This document shows, piece after piece, positions 25,190-37,684 of a DNA stretch of 64,000 nucleotides. This DNA comes from Haberlea rhodopensis (taxonomy: Eukaryota > Streptophyta > Magnoliopsida > Lamiales > Gesneriaceae). The notes below the pieces were generated by a model. That model was not told the origin of the DNA and did not search any database. It saw only the letters and a program-made list of their open reading frames with translations. Both the position numbers and the translations under genes were made by a program. The first letter of the stretch is position 1. Every line of letters starts with the position of its first letter. The stretch is from the NCBI GenBank assembly GCA_907163345.1, contig CAJQUN010000171.1, forward strand, positions 248,001 through 312,000, given 5' to 3'.

Positions 25190-25206
25190 ACTCCCCCAAA
25201 CTTAGA
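25190..25206 (-). promoter_or_regulatory. Polypurine tract of element C
   Basis: The sense strand CTAAGTTTGGGGGAGT directly precedes the LTR. Confidence 0.8.
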
Positions 25207-26454
25207 CTTGATCGTCCTCGAGCAAGCAATAAACTCAAAAAGAAAAGTTAAACTCGATACTAAGCATGAATCATCCTTACAACATATGCAACAGCTCAGA
25301 AATCCTACTTACACAGCAATAGAAGTCAATCAACATTTAACAAGAAGCATTTTCTCCTAAGTTAAACAATACATCGCAACATCGGAACGTGCGTGTGTGC
25401 TATTGTCAAACATGAGTTACATATATATCTTTAAAATCAACATGTGCCATATTAACTCCTAGTCAAGATTACTTTGAATTACTCTACAAGTTTACTATCC
25501 AGCACTTCTCCACTAATGTAATTGTTCCCTAGACTTGGATCAAAAGGTCTTGAAAGCTTATAACGTTAGGCCTTTTGGTGTCGGCTTCAAAGAAAAGGTA
25601 GGGTGAATTCAAAGAAGAGAGTATAACAAAATCAGTTCAACTCTTTTTGAGCTTCTCTTCAACTTTTTTCTAGCCTTGGCCACTTTGGGTCTTATTTTGA
25701 ATTTTTCTTATCAAGGCTTTTCTCTACATCTTTTTTTTTTTTTTTTTTTTTCTTTGCTCATTCTTTTGTTCCTTTTGAACTCATTTGCATATAACAATTC
25801 TGTGCAATGAATGAGATTCATTATACTCTCCTAGGGGTAGGTAAAATTTTTCTTTTAGGCTCAAACCAAGGTGGGTATAATGAGTTGCCAAGAATGTCGA
25901 ATGGGGGTCTAATCATATGCAATGCATATACCATTCTTTTTCAATAAGGCTCAAAAGGGGACACTAATGAATAATATATAACAGGTAGGCTTGAAAGGCT
26001 CAAACGGTCCAAAGATCGCCTAAATCATCTCCAAGTCTAGTTCCTAATTATAAATTTCGCCTCAAAGCGCTTTCAACTAAACTGTAGAGTTCTCTAAGAT
26101 ACTCAAGACTCATCATAGTTAACACAAGTTTTCAATTTAATCAATACATACTTCACTCAATCATGACTCAATAAGTGCTCAAAGTATTCCTCAGTTTTGA
26201 CATGTAGTTAACAAAGGATATATACAAACAAGTTAAACATTTTCATGACTCCTATCTAGATGAGGATTAATTTCATCATGTATTACCATTGTAATTCCAA
26301 CTCAACAATTCTCAAGAATAACTCAATCCATAAAAAAAATTTCTTTGGTGATGCTCAAGGACGAATTAGTCTCAACATCATGCAGTCATGCAAGGTAGGG
26401 AAACAAAACAAGTAGCAAGATGTGCAAAAGCAAGATTATGTACAAATACTCAAA

Positions 26455-26470
26455 AACCCCCCCAAACTTA
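26455..26470 (-). promoter_or_regulatory. Internal (second) polypurine tract of C
   Basis: Sense GCTAAGTTTGGGGGGG, about 1.26 kb from the LTR: the same distance as the duplicate tract in A. Confidence 0.6.
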
Positions 26471-26744
26471 GCATGTGAATTGCCCTCAATGAACAAGAAA
26501 AATAAATGCCAAGGCAAAGACACATACCATGATGACGATCGTCACTGATCGTCATCCTCATCATGCTCCGGAGGGGGGACTGGGTAGTGGTGCTCCTCGA
26601 CACACATGGATTCATACTGCAAAACAAAAGTAAACAAAATAACAAAATCAATAAAACTACCCTAAAGAAAAGAAAAAGAAACAAATGGAATAAAGAAAGA
26701 GTTCTTGATTTATAGTCCCAAGCTGGACTGTCATCTCCTCTTTC

Positions 26745-29700
26745 TTAGTCGTCAAGATAGACTATAGAGGTAACCGTTTGGACTTCATTGCTCATGTGGT
26801 AATGCTTTAAGCGCTGCCCATGCACTGTAAATGTTCCCCTGCTAGGATCAGTAACTTCAATTGCACGAGAGGGATAGATTTTTGCAATGGTGAATGGTCC
26901 GGACCAACGAGAGCATAGTTTGCCTGGGAAGAGTCGCAATCTGGAGTTGAACAAGATTACATCATCTCCTACCTTGAATTCCCTTTGTTGTATACGCGAA
27001 TCATGCCACTTCTTAGTTTTCTCTTTGTAAATCTTGGCATTCTCATATGCTTGATTCCTGAATTCTTCCATCTCATTCAATTGTAGAAGACGCTTCTCAC
27101 CTACAGCCTGACAGTCAAAATTCAACCATTTAATAGCCCAATATGCTTTATGTTCAAGTTCAACAGGGAGGTGACATGCCTTACCAAATACCAACTTATA
27201 AGGTGATGTGCCAATGGGTGTCTTAAAAGCAGTTCTATACGCCCATAGTGCATCATCTAAGCGTAAGGACCAATCCTTTCGGCTTAGAGTCACTGTCTTT
27301 TCTAAGATCCTCTTCAACTCTCGATTTGAAACCTCTACTTGCCCACTGGTTTGTGGATGATAAGGAGAAGACACTTTGTGGGTGACACCATATTTACTCA
27401 AAAGTTTTTCAAATTGTTTGTTACGAAAATGAGTGCCACCATCACTAATGATTGCTCGAGGGGTGCCAAAACGAGTAAAAATTTTTCTTTTCAAAAATTG
27501 CACAACCACTCGAGCATCATTAGTGCGCAAAGCTTCCGCCTCTACCCACTTTGACGCATAATCTACTGCAACAAGTATGTATTTATTTGAACAAGAGCTT
27601 GGGAAAGGTCCCATGAAATCTATTCCCCACACATCAAAAATTTCACATTCAAGCATATTGATCAATGGTAATTCATTCCTCCTAGAAATATTTCCTACCC
27701 TCTGACATCTATCACATGTAGAAACATACCTGAATGTATCCTTATACAGCGTTGGCCAATAAAATCCAGAAGCAAGTACCTTAGCCGCTGTTTTAGTAGC
27801 TCCAAAATGTCCACCAGCATCCCCATCATGACATTTCTGCAAAATATCCTGTATCTCCTCCTTGGGGACACAACGCCTTATGATGTTGTCTGCACAGACT
27901 TTAAACAAGTATGGTTCCTCCCACAACAGATGTTTAACCTCAGAAAAGAATTTTTTCTTTTGATAAAAAGTCAGATTTTGTGGGAGGATACCACTAACAA
28001 TATAGTTTGCATACTGTGCATACCAAGGTAACAATTCAGCACTAAATAATTGCTCATCAGGGAAATTCTCATTAATCTCAACTACCTCATTGTCAATTGT
28101 ATCAGTCATGTTCTCAATTCGCGATAAATGATCTGCAACCACATTTTCAACACCTTTCTTATCTCTTATCTCTAAGTCAAATTCTTGCAACAATAAAATC
28201 CACCTAATCAAGCGTGGTTTGGCATCTTTCTTTGCAAGTAAGTACTTAAGTGCAGCGTGGTCAGTGTATACAATAACTTTAGCAAGACATAGGTAGGAGT
28301 GAAACTTATCAAAAGCAAAAACTATGGCTAGAAGCTCTTTTTCAGTGGTGGCATAATTAAGTTGTGCTTCATTCAAAGTGCGACTAGCATAGTAAATTGT
28401 ATGAAATACCTTGTTCCTCCTTTGACCTAAGACTGCTCCTACCGCAGTGTCACTGGCGTCACACATTAGTTCAAAAGGTAACTCCCAATCAGGTGCGACC
28501 AATACTGGTGCAGTTACCAATTTCTCTTTGAGTGCCTCGAACGCCTGCATACAATCAGAATTGAATTCATAAGATGCATCTTTAGTTAACAAATGAGATA
28601 AAGGTTTAGAAATTTTTGAAAAGTCCTTAATGAAGCGTCGATAAAATCCTGCATGTCCTAAAAAACTCCGAATCCCTTTCACTGATGTCGGCGGTGGTAA
28701 TTGTTGTATCACTTGAATTTTAGCCCGATCCACTTCAATACCCTTTTCAGATATCTTGTGTCCCAAGACTATTCCTTCTTGGACCATAAAATGACACTTC
28801 TCCCAATTTAGTACGAGATTTGTCTCTTCACACCTAGCCAACACCAGATTCAAGTTAGCTAAACATATATCAAAAGAAGAACCAAATACAGAAAAATCAT
28901 CCATGAATACTTCTAGGAACTTCTCTATCATGTCATGAAATATGGCCACCATACATCTTTGAAAGGTAGCAGGTGCATTACATAATCCAAATGGCATTCC
29001 TCGGAATGCAAATGTGCCATAAGGACAAGTGAAGGTAGTCTTCTCTTGATCCTCAGGCGTAATAGCAATTTGGTTATATCCCGAATATCCATCTAGAAAG
29101 CAATAAAAATCATACCCTGCTAACCTTTCCACCATCTGATCAATGAAGGGAAGGGGGAAATGGTCTTTACGAGTGGAATCATTTAACCTCCTATAATCAA
29201 TACACACTCTCCACCCTGTGACTGTTCTAGTGGGTATTAACTCATTATTCTCATTAGGGACAACAGTAATACCTCCCTTCTTTGGTACACATTGAATAGG
29301 GCTTACCCATGAGCTATCAGAAATAGGGTAGATAATACCTGCGTCCATAAGCTTAATCACCTCAGCTTTGACTACCTCTTGCATTTTTGGATTGAGACGA
29401 CGTTGAGGTTGAACCACGGTCTTGAATGTGTCTTCCATAAGAATTTTATGCATGCAGACCGATGGGCTAATTCCTTTGATATCTGATATCTTCCATCCAA
29501 ATGCTTTCTTGTGCTCTTGAAGGACTTTCAGAAGCTTTTCCTCATTATCACCTGTCAAAGACGAAGAAATAATGATTGGTAAAGATCTTTCAGCATCTAA
29601 GAAAATATACTTGAGATGTGATGGAAGAGGTTTGAGTTCAAGATTAGGTGACTCTTCAATTGATGGCTTTTGAGGTTTAATATCCCTTTTTCCCAACTCT

Positions 29701-30014
29701 CCCAGATTCTCAGTGGCTCGCTTCATGTATGGACTGGTGTTGTTCATAAAAGCTATATGCTCAATGTCTTCCTTGCATTGTTGCTCATCAGCTTCCACTA
29801 GGCATGCTTCCATGTCAGCCTTGAATGTATCTTGCAAAAAATCATCTGTCAGAATATCAATAATATCAATACTGAAACACATGTGCTCATCGTGTGGATG
29901 TTTAATTGCTTTGAAAACATTAAAAGTAACTTGATCCTCCCCTACTCGGAGGACCAACTTCCCTTGTTGCACATCGATTATTGCTTTTCCCGTTGCTAAA
30001 AATGGTCGACCCAA
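26745..30014 (-). CDS. pol: C pol: protease end, reverse transcriptase, RNase H, integrase (open)
   Basis: An uninterrupted 1089-codon frame. Order: end of protease ([15 protein letters not shown], residues 1-15); RT ([12 protein letters not shown] near 230, CIDYRRLN near 270, [15 protein letters not shown] near 340, catalytic FMDDF near 367); RNase H ([15 protein letters not shown] near 560, TDHAALKYL); integrase finger ([20 protein letters not shown] near 740-780); and the D,D,E core ([33 protein letters not shown]). The C-terminus has the [16 protein letters not shown] block. All catalytic acidic residues I can check are present. In the element this would be made as part of a gag-pol polyprotein. 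The listed start is simply the first Met after a frameshift in a T-run near 30000, so a working start is missing. Confidence 0.85.
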   Translation of the reverse strand: MGRPFLATGKAIIDVQQGKLVLRVGEDQVTFNVFKAIKHPHDEHMCFSIDIIDILTDDFLQDTFKADMEACLVEADEQQCKEDIEHIAFMNNTSPYMKRATENLGELGKRDIKPQKPSIEESPNLELKPLPSHLKYIFLDAERSLPIIISSSLTGDNEEKLLKVLQEHKKAFGWKISDIKGISPSVCMHKILMEDTFKTVVQPQRRLNPKMQEVVKAEVIKLMDAGIIYPISDSSWVSPIQCVPKKGGITVVPNENNELIPTRTVTGWRVCIDYRRLNDSTRKDHFPLPFIDQMVERLAGYDFYCFLDGYSGYNQIAITPEDQEKTTFTCPYGTFAFRGMPFGLCNAPATFQRCMVAIFHDMIEKFLEVFMDDFSVFGSSFDICLANLNLVLARCEETNLVLNWEKCHFMVQEGIVLGHKISEKGIEVDRAKIQVIQQLPPPTSVKGIRSFLGHAGFYRRFIKDFSKISKPLSHLLTKDASYEFNSDCMQAFEALKEKLVTAPVLVAPDWELPFELMCDASDTAVGAVLGQRRNKVFHTIYYASRTLNEAQLNYATTEKELLAIVFAFDKFHSYLCLAKVIVYTDHAALKYLLAKKDAKPRLIRWILLLQEFDLEIRDKKGVENVVADHLSRIENMTDTIDNEVVEINENFPDEQLFSAELLPWYAQYANYIVSGILPQNLTFYQKKKFFSEVKHLLWEEPYLFKVCADNIIRRCVPKEEIQDILQKCHDGDAGGHFGATKTAAKVLASGFYWPTLYKDTFRYVSTCDRCQRVGNISRRNELPLINMLECEIFDVWGIDFMGPFPSSCSNKYILVAVDYASKWVEAEALRTNDARVVVQFLKRKIFTRFGTPRAIISDGGTHFRNKQFEKLLSKYGVTHKVSSPYHPQTSGQVEVSNRELKRILEKTVTLSRKDWSLRLDDALWAYRTAFKTPIGTSPYKLVFGKACHLPVELEHKAYWAIKWLNFDCQAVGEKRLLQLNEMEEFRNQAYENAKIYKEKTKKWHDSRIQQREFKVGDDVILFNSRLRLFPGKLCSRWSGPFTIAKIYPSRAIEVTDPSRGTFTVHGQRLKHYHMSNEVQTVTSIVYLDD

Positions 30015-31386
30015 AAATCAACGGTGTCTCTGAATCTGCTTCCATATCAAGTACCAGAAAGTCAAAGGGAAAGATGAATTTATCCACTTTGACTAGAACG
30101 TCTTCAATGATACCCCTAGGGTATGTGATGGATCGATCTGCTAACTGTAGTGAAACCTTGGTAGGTTTTGGTTCTCCTAGCCCCAACTTCCTGAAAATAG
30201 AAAATGGCATTAAATTTATACTAGCACCCAAATCACATAATGACTTTGTAAAAGATAATGATCCTATAGTGCATGGTATAGTAAAACTCCCTGGGTCTTT
30301 TAACTTTGGAGGCATTTTGTTTTGCACAATTGCTGAGCACTCCTCCGTCAAACTTACCGTCTCATATTCGCCCAGCTTTCGTTTACTCGACAAGATTTCC
30401 TTCAAAAACTTAGCATAACTAGGCATTTGAAGTAAAGCGTCAGCAAATGGAATATTAATGTGTAATTTCTTAAAAACTTCAAGAAATTTACCAAATTCTG
30501 CGTCCATCTTAGCTTTTTTCAATGCTGCGGGAAATGGGGGAGGAATTACTATCCTATCAATGTGTGTGATCGGTGTAGTGTTAGAATGCTTACCTTTCTC
30601 TGTTGCCTTTTTCTCAGTCATATCCTTGCTTTCGGATGTCTCTCCATGACTCTCTTCAGCTTCAGCTTGCGGTATTAGCTCTTTTCCACTTCTTAACTCA
30701 ATGGCCTTTGCTTGCTCGTTTTGATTCTTCACTGTTCTACTTGAGATGTTGCCCTGCAATTGTCCTGTGATTAATGACGCGAGCTTACCCACTTGCACTT
30801 CCAAGTTCTTTATTGCTGCATCCTGGGTTGTCATCCTGGATTCAGTTGATGCTATGAACTTGGCTATTAGCTCCTCCATATTCAGTTTATTCGATCCTCC
30901 CGGTTGTAGCTGTGGATTTAACACTTTCTCTTTGTTGGACCACCTAAAGTTGTTATTATTCCTCCACCCCGGGTTGTATGAATTTGAGTACGGACTGGTG
31001 GGTGGCCTGTTATTTACAAAATTCACCACTTCATTAGTTTGCAAGAATGGGTTACCTACCTGGCATTCTATGCTCGGATGACTGCCTCCACACAGCTCAC
31101 AGAAGATAACTTGAGCTTGCATCGCTGCTGCTCCCATGCTATCTATCTTCCGATTCATAGCTTCTAATTGAGCCGAAAGAGCAGTGATTTCGTCCACTTG
31201 ATGGGCTCCTATTGGCTTCTGTGGCGTGCTCTTCTCTGACTGCCACTGGTAGCTATTGCACGCCATTTCTTCCAATAAGCTATATGCCTCTTCCGGCGTC
31301 TTCCTCATTATTGATCCCCCAGATGCTGCATCTATCATCGAACGGTTAGAAGAAAATAAACCGTTATAAAAAGTTTGTACCTGCAA
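29920..31386 (-). pseudogene. gag: C gag C-terminus and protease
   Basis: 488 codons covering the gag C-terminal half, a cysteine/histidine knuckle (CELCGGSHPSIEC near residue 95) and the aspartic protease (LCDLGASINLMPFS near residue 385). At about 30000 an extra base in a T-run shifts the frame away from pol, so the last ~35 residues are not genuine. Upstream it is out of frame with the gag start because of a small deletion near 31400. Confidence 0.85.
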
Positions 31387-31978
31387 CCAAATGGGTAGAC
31401 CGTGGTGTCCTCAACAACTCTTTAAAACGATCCCACGCTTCATATAATGTCTCGGGGTCAAACTGACCAAAAGTCGTGATATCGTTCCGCATCTTCGCCG
31501 TCTTGGAAGGGGGAAAGTACTTTGACAAAAATGCCTTTGTCATCCCCTCCCATGTTGTGATAGAACCTGCAGGTAAAGAATTCAACCAGGCTTTAGCTTT
31601 GTCTCGTAATGAAAAGGGAAAGAGCCTTAACCTGATGGCGTCGTCAGAGACGCCATTGTGTTTGAATGTATCACAAATCTCCAAAAAGTTGGAGATGTGA
31701 TTGTTCGGATCATCTGTAGCTGCTCCCCCGAACATCACCGAGTGCTGAATCATTTGTATGATTGCCGGCTTGATCTCAAAATTGTTTGCTTGAATCGTCG
31801 GTCTTGTAATACTCGACAACGATCCATGAAATGCGGGTTGTGCAAAGTCCATCATCGATCTAGGATGCTGTGCTTCGTTATTGTCAGCCATTTCTCGAGC
31901 TTCTCGTAATCTTCTTAGTAACGTTCTCTCTATCTCTGGATCAAACGGCTCGAGAAAGGGTTCCTCTCTTCTATGCAT
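31364..31978 (-). pseudogene. gag: C gag N-terminus
   Basis: About 200 codons: the typical Athila opening (EPFDPEIERTLLRRLREARE, then MADNNEAQ) and gag domain (ATDDPNNHISNFLEICDTFK, LFPFSLRDKAKAWLNSLPAG). The last 15 or so residues are frameshifted after FKELLR. The initiator could be 31978 or the internal MADN near 31890. Confidence 0.85.
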
Positions 31979-32145
31979 GCACTAAAGAACTGATTCCTGT
32001 ACAAAATAGACAAAAGGAGACAACAAAAATGCACAAAGTTATTCACAAAGATCAACAAAAGAAAACAAAGATAATAAAAATTGCAATGATAAAAGAATTG
32101 GCTAAATTACAATTAACTAATCTCGTATGATATTATACAGATTAG

Positions 32146-32163
32146 TCCCCGGCAACGGCGCCA
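32146..32163 (-). other. Primer binding site, tRNA-Asp type (C)
   Basis: The sense strand TGGCGCCGTTGCCGGGGA is identical to the A1 site, six bases from the LTR boundary at 32170. Confidence 0.9.
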
Positions 32164-32169
32164 AAAACT

Positions 32170-33724
32170 TGACCGCTTATTTTTTTAACAAAAGATATTT
32201 CAAAGAATGGGTTGAAGCGATTCTACCGCAAGTGCACGGTTGTCAAGTTTTAGTATAGTGAAAATTAAGTACAGGTTGTCGAATCCACAGGGACTAACGT
32301 ATAAGTACCAAATAAGATTAATAAAATTATATTTAGCCTACGATAAAAGAAATTTGATTAACTAAAGCTAGATTAAACTAAAGAATAAAGATTAAACTAG
32401 AAACAAAGAATAGAATGGTTCCGGAAATGCGAAGGTAAGTCACTCGAGAAAATTACCAAGCTCGTCGTTCAATTATATTATCTCTACTGATTCAACGGAA
32501 TTCTCAAATTATCACTCAATTGATTTTAAAGGTGAAAGGTTTTCACTATTATTCGATACACTCTCTCGAGCTGTAACGAAACTAACAATAAATTAGAATA
32601 AGTCACTCTCGTGCACCTATTTACTAATTCAAAGTTGCTTAAATTATCAAAACCTTATAACTCTAAATCTTTCGATTTCAAGTTCTCACATATGCGATAT
32701 CATCTCTCGATCTCAATCGTGACATACATCATAAATTAATGGAGCGTGTTACAACGTTATCTCTCGATCTCGGCTGTAACTCTCAAATTCAATCAAAGCT
32801 AGCTAGACTTTGATCTACACATGCAATTAATCTATGAACAATAAATATCAATGCGCTCAAATACCAATGAATCAATATATCAAACACAACGAACTAAAAC
32901 TTCAATAATATAAACCAAATTCAATTCAAATTAAAATCAGGTGAGTTTTCTTGTCTCTCGACCTCAAAAACAACAAATGAAAATGAAAATCAAATAAACT
33001 AAAGTTCAGAAATACGATAAACGATGGATGAATCCGTGCGTTGCACCGTGATTTCTTCTCTTGTTTCTTCCTTGCACTCCGGAACGGATAGGCTCGACTT
33101 TGGACGAAGAACGGAGATTGGATCTCCTTGGGCGGCGGCTAGGGCGGCTGCTCTTGACCTAAAAATGTCTGATATTCTCTGTAAAATTCGTCTCCTCTTT
33201 TGTGTAGAAGAGAATCCCCCTTAATAGCCCTCCAGAATCACGATAAAAAAGGAAAATAAAATCTTCAGATCTCGCGTCTCGATCGATCGAGAATTTCACC
33301 GATCGATCGGTGCACTGTTCACGCCAGCTTTTGGAACTTACTGCCTCGCTCGATCGATCGGGAATTTCCACCGATCGATCGAGAATTTGAAAATTTCAGC
33401 TCCGAGGTTACTGCCTTTCTCGATCGATCGATATTTCCACCGATCGATCGAGCCTTCGAAAAATCAGACTCTTGCTTCTGGCTGGCTCGATCGATCGAGA
33501 ATAAATCTCGATCGATCGAGATCTGAAGAAACCATCTTCAATATTTTCATCATCTTTTATGCCTCGATTTCGCCCGTTATCTTCTCATTAGCTCATTTCT
33601 TCCACTTCCGATCAAACTTCCTGAAACAAACGAGTAAACACCAAAAAGCATAATATCATCCAGGAAAAAGTACAGAAAATGGGAAGAACTTACAGTTAAA
33701 ATCACTCAAAATCTAAGCCTATCA
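32170..33724 (-). repeat. Right (5') LTR of element C
   Basis: 1555 bp; matches 23635-25189 with few substitutions. Palindrome cassette at 33280-33518. Confidence 0.94.
33280..33518. promoter_or_regulatory. Palindrome cassette in C right LTR
   Basis: Copy of 24745-24983 with the same eight cores and spacings. Confidence 0.88.
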
Positions 33725-34683
33725 CATATCTCAACAAAATGAGATGCCCCAACAACCCATACTTTATTGTGAAATCTTTGATGTATGGGGCATCGACTTC
33801 ATGGGACCATTTCCACAATCTTTTGGCCACATTTACATTTTACTTGCTGTGGATTATGTGTCGAAATGGGTGGAAGCTTTAGCCACCCGTACTGATGATT
33901 CAAAAGTGGTTGCAGGTTTTATAAAGCATAACATTTTCTCTAGGTTTGGGACTCCAAGAGCCATCATAAGTGATTCGGCGCCCATTTTTGCAACAGGACG
34001 GTGGAGAGTCTATTAAAGAAGTACCATGTGACACACAAGGTGTCCACCGCCTACCATCCGCAAACAAATGGACAAGCTGAAGTCTGAAATCGAGAAATCA
34101 AATCTATCTTGGAAAAGACTGTGAATCCACTAGAAAGGATTGGAGCTTGAGACTAGACGATGCACTATGGGCTTATCGAACGGCATACAAAACGCCAATA
34201 GGTATGTCTCCTTATAGACTAATCTTTGGTAAACCCTGTCATTTGCCTGTAGAGTTGGAGCATCGAGCATTTTGGGCCATCAAACACCTAAACATGGCTA
34301 TGGACAAGAGCGGGGAACATAGAAAGCTGCAATTGCAAGAATTAGAAGAGATCCGCAATGATGCGTATGAAAGTGCAAAGCTTTACAAAGACAAAACGAA
34401 GACATTTCATGACAAGATAATCTCGAGGAAAGAATTTGTCGTTGGTCAAAAAGTCCTCCTCTACCTTTCCCGCCTTCGTCTCTTTCCAGGTAAACTACGT
34501 TCTCGATGGGTTGGACCTTTTATAGTAACTGCTGTTTGTCCACATGGTGCAGTTGAAGTCCAAAGCCTAGCAAAAGATAAAACATTCAAGGTAAACGGAC
34601 ATAGATTGAAACCATACTATGAAGGTTTCCATGCCGCCAAAGAAGGAGAAGTGGATCTTGAAGATCCACCAAGCATCACGTGA
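33725..34683 (+). pseudogene. pol: A2 integrase core and C-terminus, resuming after C
   Basis: It resumes with CATATCTCAAC and continues the integrase: [14 protein letters not shown] (first Asp), [10 protein letters not shown] (second Asp region, frameshifted at the same place as A1), HPQTNGQ-type region near 34060, then [17 protein letters not shown] and the [16 protein letters not shown] block. A private single-base loss near 34125 further breaks the frame. The stop is at 34681-34683. Confidence 0.87.
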
Positions 34684-36127
34684 TCAATGAACTGGCGTCG
34701 GGCCACCGACGTTAAACAGAGGCGCTGCTTGGGAGGCAACCCAAGGGGAGTTAGTTTCCTTTCTCCCTTTTATTTTTATTGCTTTAGTAGTTAGACTTTT
34801 CTCTTTTCTTGTATTTTTGCCTTACATTGGGGACAATGTAAGATTTAAGTATGGGGGAGGGATTAGTAGTGTGTTATTGTTTTTTTTATTTGGAAAATAA
34901 AAAAAAAAAATCAAAAATTTTGAAAATTTTGAGCTCATAGTTAGTAATGAACACATGCTTAGAATCACTAGCCCATGATGAAACCTAATTGATATCATGC
35001 ATGCCTTTGAACATAGGTGAATTGTTAACCTTGGAACACTTTGAACTCTAATGCAAATTTTACTTTGACTTAGTAATTGAATATTTTGAGCACAAATCCG
35101 TCATGACTTGTGAAGTGTGCATAGCTTAGTGAAGATTGTGTGAATTTTGTGATAGTCTTAAGAAGTCTCTAATACATGCTAGAACTTAACTACATGCTCC
35201 TTGAGGCGTATGTCTAGACTACTTGCAAACATGAAAGTGATATAGGCAATCTTTGATGCGTTTGAGCCTTTCAAGCCTACCATGTAAACAAAATCAATCT
35301 CTAGCACCCTTTTTGAGCTTTAATGTAAAAGAATGGTAGTATGCTAAGCATACTAAAGACCCCCATTCAACATTCATTGACTAGCTTATCCTCCTACCCT
35401 TTTAGCCTAAATATGCTTTTAATCCATACCTTTTAAGGGAGTATGATGTATTTCATTCAAATGCACTAGGAAATTCATTGAATTATATTTGTGAACGTTA
35501 TTGTCAAAAGAATGAAATACATGAAAGAAAAGGAATGCCTTGAGAAATTTGATAAAAATATGACTCCAAGGGGAGCCAAGGCACAAAAGAAGAAAAAAAT
35601 GTCGAAATAAACCTTGAAAAAAACAAATTTGAACAAGGTTTGAAAAAAAAATTCATGCAAGAAGAGAAGTCTTAGTGTGCATTTCATCATACTCTCTTGT
35701 TTGATATATCTTTATCCTTTCTTTCATAAGCCAATACCTAGGCTAAGCTACAAGCTAATAAAGACCTACTTGATTTATGTTTGCAAAGTGGCTAAGATAG
35801 TGGAGAAGAGTGTGCAAGTGAGCTAATACTTGTGTTAGTGTATGACTTGGACTATTATGGATTTGCATATTTTGGATCTATAATTTGTACACAACACTTG
35901 TTTATGACCACACACACACGTTCACTATTTTGTTGGGTATGAAATGTATAGAGATTGAACTTGTTCCACTGTTAACTTTTCACCGCCGTTCATTATTATG
36001 CATGTTAAAATTGTTGAGGCATTAAAGTGAGGACAAGTTGCTTTGTTATGAACCTATGAGCCAAACAAAAATATTGTAGTTTTATTCGTTTACTCGAGGT
36101 CGAGTAAAGAGTAAGTATGGGGGAGTT
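34684..36127 (+). other. A2 3' noncoding segment
   Basis: Same organisation as in A1: twin hairpins (34696-34744), internal polypurine tract (about 34847-34862) and LTR-proximal tract (36113-36127). No credible gene. Confidence 0.8.
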
Positions 36128-37684
36128 TGATGTGACTAGAAATAGACACATCTTTAGTGCTTAATTGTCTATGATTTGGTAGGTTTTGATAGATAATTTG
36201 ATACGTATGCTACCTATCGTATATTTGTGTAATTGTAGGTACAATCGAAGAAAACGAACTAAAAATGATGTGTAAAGACCAAGAAGAGACATGGACATTA
36301 CAAGGACTCAAAGTTGATCAAGAAAATGGCAAAAATGTAATTTTGGAGGTGGCAATCGATCGCCCGGAAGAGGAAATCGATCGCCTATGGACAGAAACTT
36401 AATCAACAAAATTCACAAACCAGCGATCGATCACGAAGAAGTGGCGATCGATCGCCAAAGTCTACTGGAGCTCAGCGATCGGTCGCGATAAAGTGGGGAT
36501 CTATCGCCACAAGAAATTCGCTGAAAAAAAATATAACTAGCGATCGATCGCCACACATCAGGCGATCGATCGCCGAAGAGTCCGGAAATTAGGAAATTGA
36601 GTCTTTTACCATGTTTAAAAGATGTATCCCATTTTTATCACTCCCATAACCTAAAACTCGAGACTAAGCCTCATTAGCAGCAGTTTTTTTATAGTTTTTC
36701 ATACTCTTAGAATAATTTTAGATTTGAGAATAATTTTTCTTTCAACTTTTATCAAGAACAACGCGAAGAACGGAACCGGAATCGAAAAGCCGGAAACGTG
36801 ATCCCTTTTAGTAACTCTTTCTTCTCTTATTAGTTTGATGTTTTTTAGATTAATTTTGATTGTTGTTAATCTAGTTATGAGTAGCTAAATACTTTTGTGA
36901 TTCTCGGTTGAGGAAAACGGTACATTGGATGTTTACAATTCTTGTGAGATAAGTTGTGATTGTTGATTTGCATTGAGTATCAATTGTTTTTCTGATTTGA
37001 TTGTCATGATTGTTATGCATGATTGTTGGACTGATCACCTAGCTATTGTTCATACAATTTAAAGCTAAATTAGATATCAAATACGGAATCGTTTGATCCC
37101 TCTAATTTACGAAGCAACTAAGATTGATTAAATTCCGTTTGTGAGTTTGTTAAATTCTTAGGGTAAACAATTGACTAGATTAAACATAGACGCTTGGATT
37201 ATGTTGTTTAGCTTCATCGATCTCACTAGTTCATATGCTACCATCGATTTAAATCTTAATCGCTTGTATTTTGATTGATTGTGTGATAAGGGTTAAACTA
37301 GAACGCTTGGGGTAATTAACTAAACTTAAGGTGAGATATGACTTTGATTATTGGATTAAACGTCCACGATGAATATTCATATGGAAATTGAACCATTTGT
37401 GAAGATCGATGATCGAGATAGTAAACGCCAATTGTAAAGTTAACCGAAAACCGAGAATCGCACTTTTCTCATAAGTTAATTCATCTAGACAATTTTGCAT
37501 ATTAGTTTAATTTTGCATCGTAGTATTATTACTTTGACTTCAAAACCCCTTTTTATTTTTGTTTACATAAGTTAACACAAAGATATAACCTTCCTCGTGG
37601 GATCGATCCCTACTCACGCTACTACATTCATAGCTGTTATTAACTTGAGAGGGTTAATTTGGGCGTACGCGATAAACGCTACCA
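36128..37684 (+). repeat. LTR of A, third copy (complete)
   Basis: TGATGTGACT...CTACCA, 1557 bp, the only full-length A LTR in the window. The following bases GGCATCTCAATGCCC are D LTR sequence. The palindrome cassette (36353-36572) has decayed at several cores, e.g. CGATCGGTCG and GGATCTATCG. Confidence 0.92.
36353..36572. promoter_or_regulatory. Palindrome cassette in A LTR 3, partly decayed
   Basis: Same register as LTR 1, but one core is CGATCGATCA, one CGATCGGTCG and one GGATCTATCG. Confidence 0.8.

Larger units (their letters stand above)
25190..26744 (-). other. C 3' noncoding segment between LTR and pol
   Basis: 1.55 kb without a credible gene; no env-like frame. It holds the LTR-proximal polypurine tract (25190-25206, sense CTAAGTTTGGGGGAGT), an oligo-T stretch near 25730 and a second polypurine tract near 26455-26470 (sense GCTAAGTTTGGGGGGG). 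Confidence 0.8.
23635..33724 (-). mobile_element. Element C: Athila-lineage LTR retrotransposon
   Basis: A 10.1-kb insertion in A2 integrase with exact target duplication CATAT (23630-23634, 33725-33729). The two 1555-bp LTRs run TGACCGCTTA...GCCTATCA. The primer site is tRNA-Asp type at 32146-32163 and the polypurine tract is at 25190-25206. I count only about half a dozen substitutions between the LTRs. Gag has one break, one break separates gag-protease from pol, and pol is otherwise open. It is the best preserved element in the window. Confidence 0.95.
1..37684 (+). mobile_element. Array A: tandem Athila-lineage LTR retrotransposon (LTR-A1-LTR-A2-LTR), nested
   Basis: Three copies of one LTR (1-1439, 8264-9806, 36128-37684) bracket two internal regions in the same orientation. 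Internal A1 is 1440-8263. Internal A2 survives in three pieces, 9807-9981, 19381-23634 and 33725-36127, separated by elements B and C. The primer site matches the 3' end of tRNA-Asp, as is usual in Athila. The reverse transcriptase and integrase are Athila-like (FMDD catalytic box, [13 protein letters not shown] motif). The middle LTR is shared, which points to unequal recombination between LTRs rather than two separate insertions. The right flank starts GGCAT and continues directly into the LTR of element D, so the matching left copy of the target duplication should lie outside the window. Confidence 0.9.
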
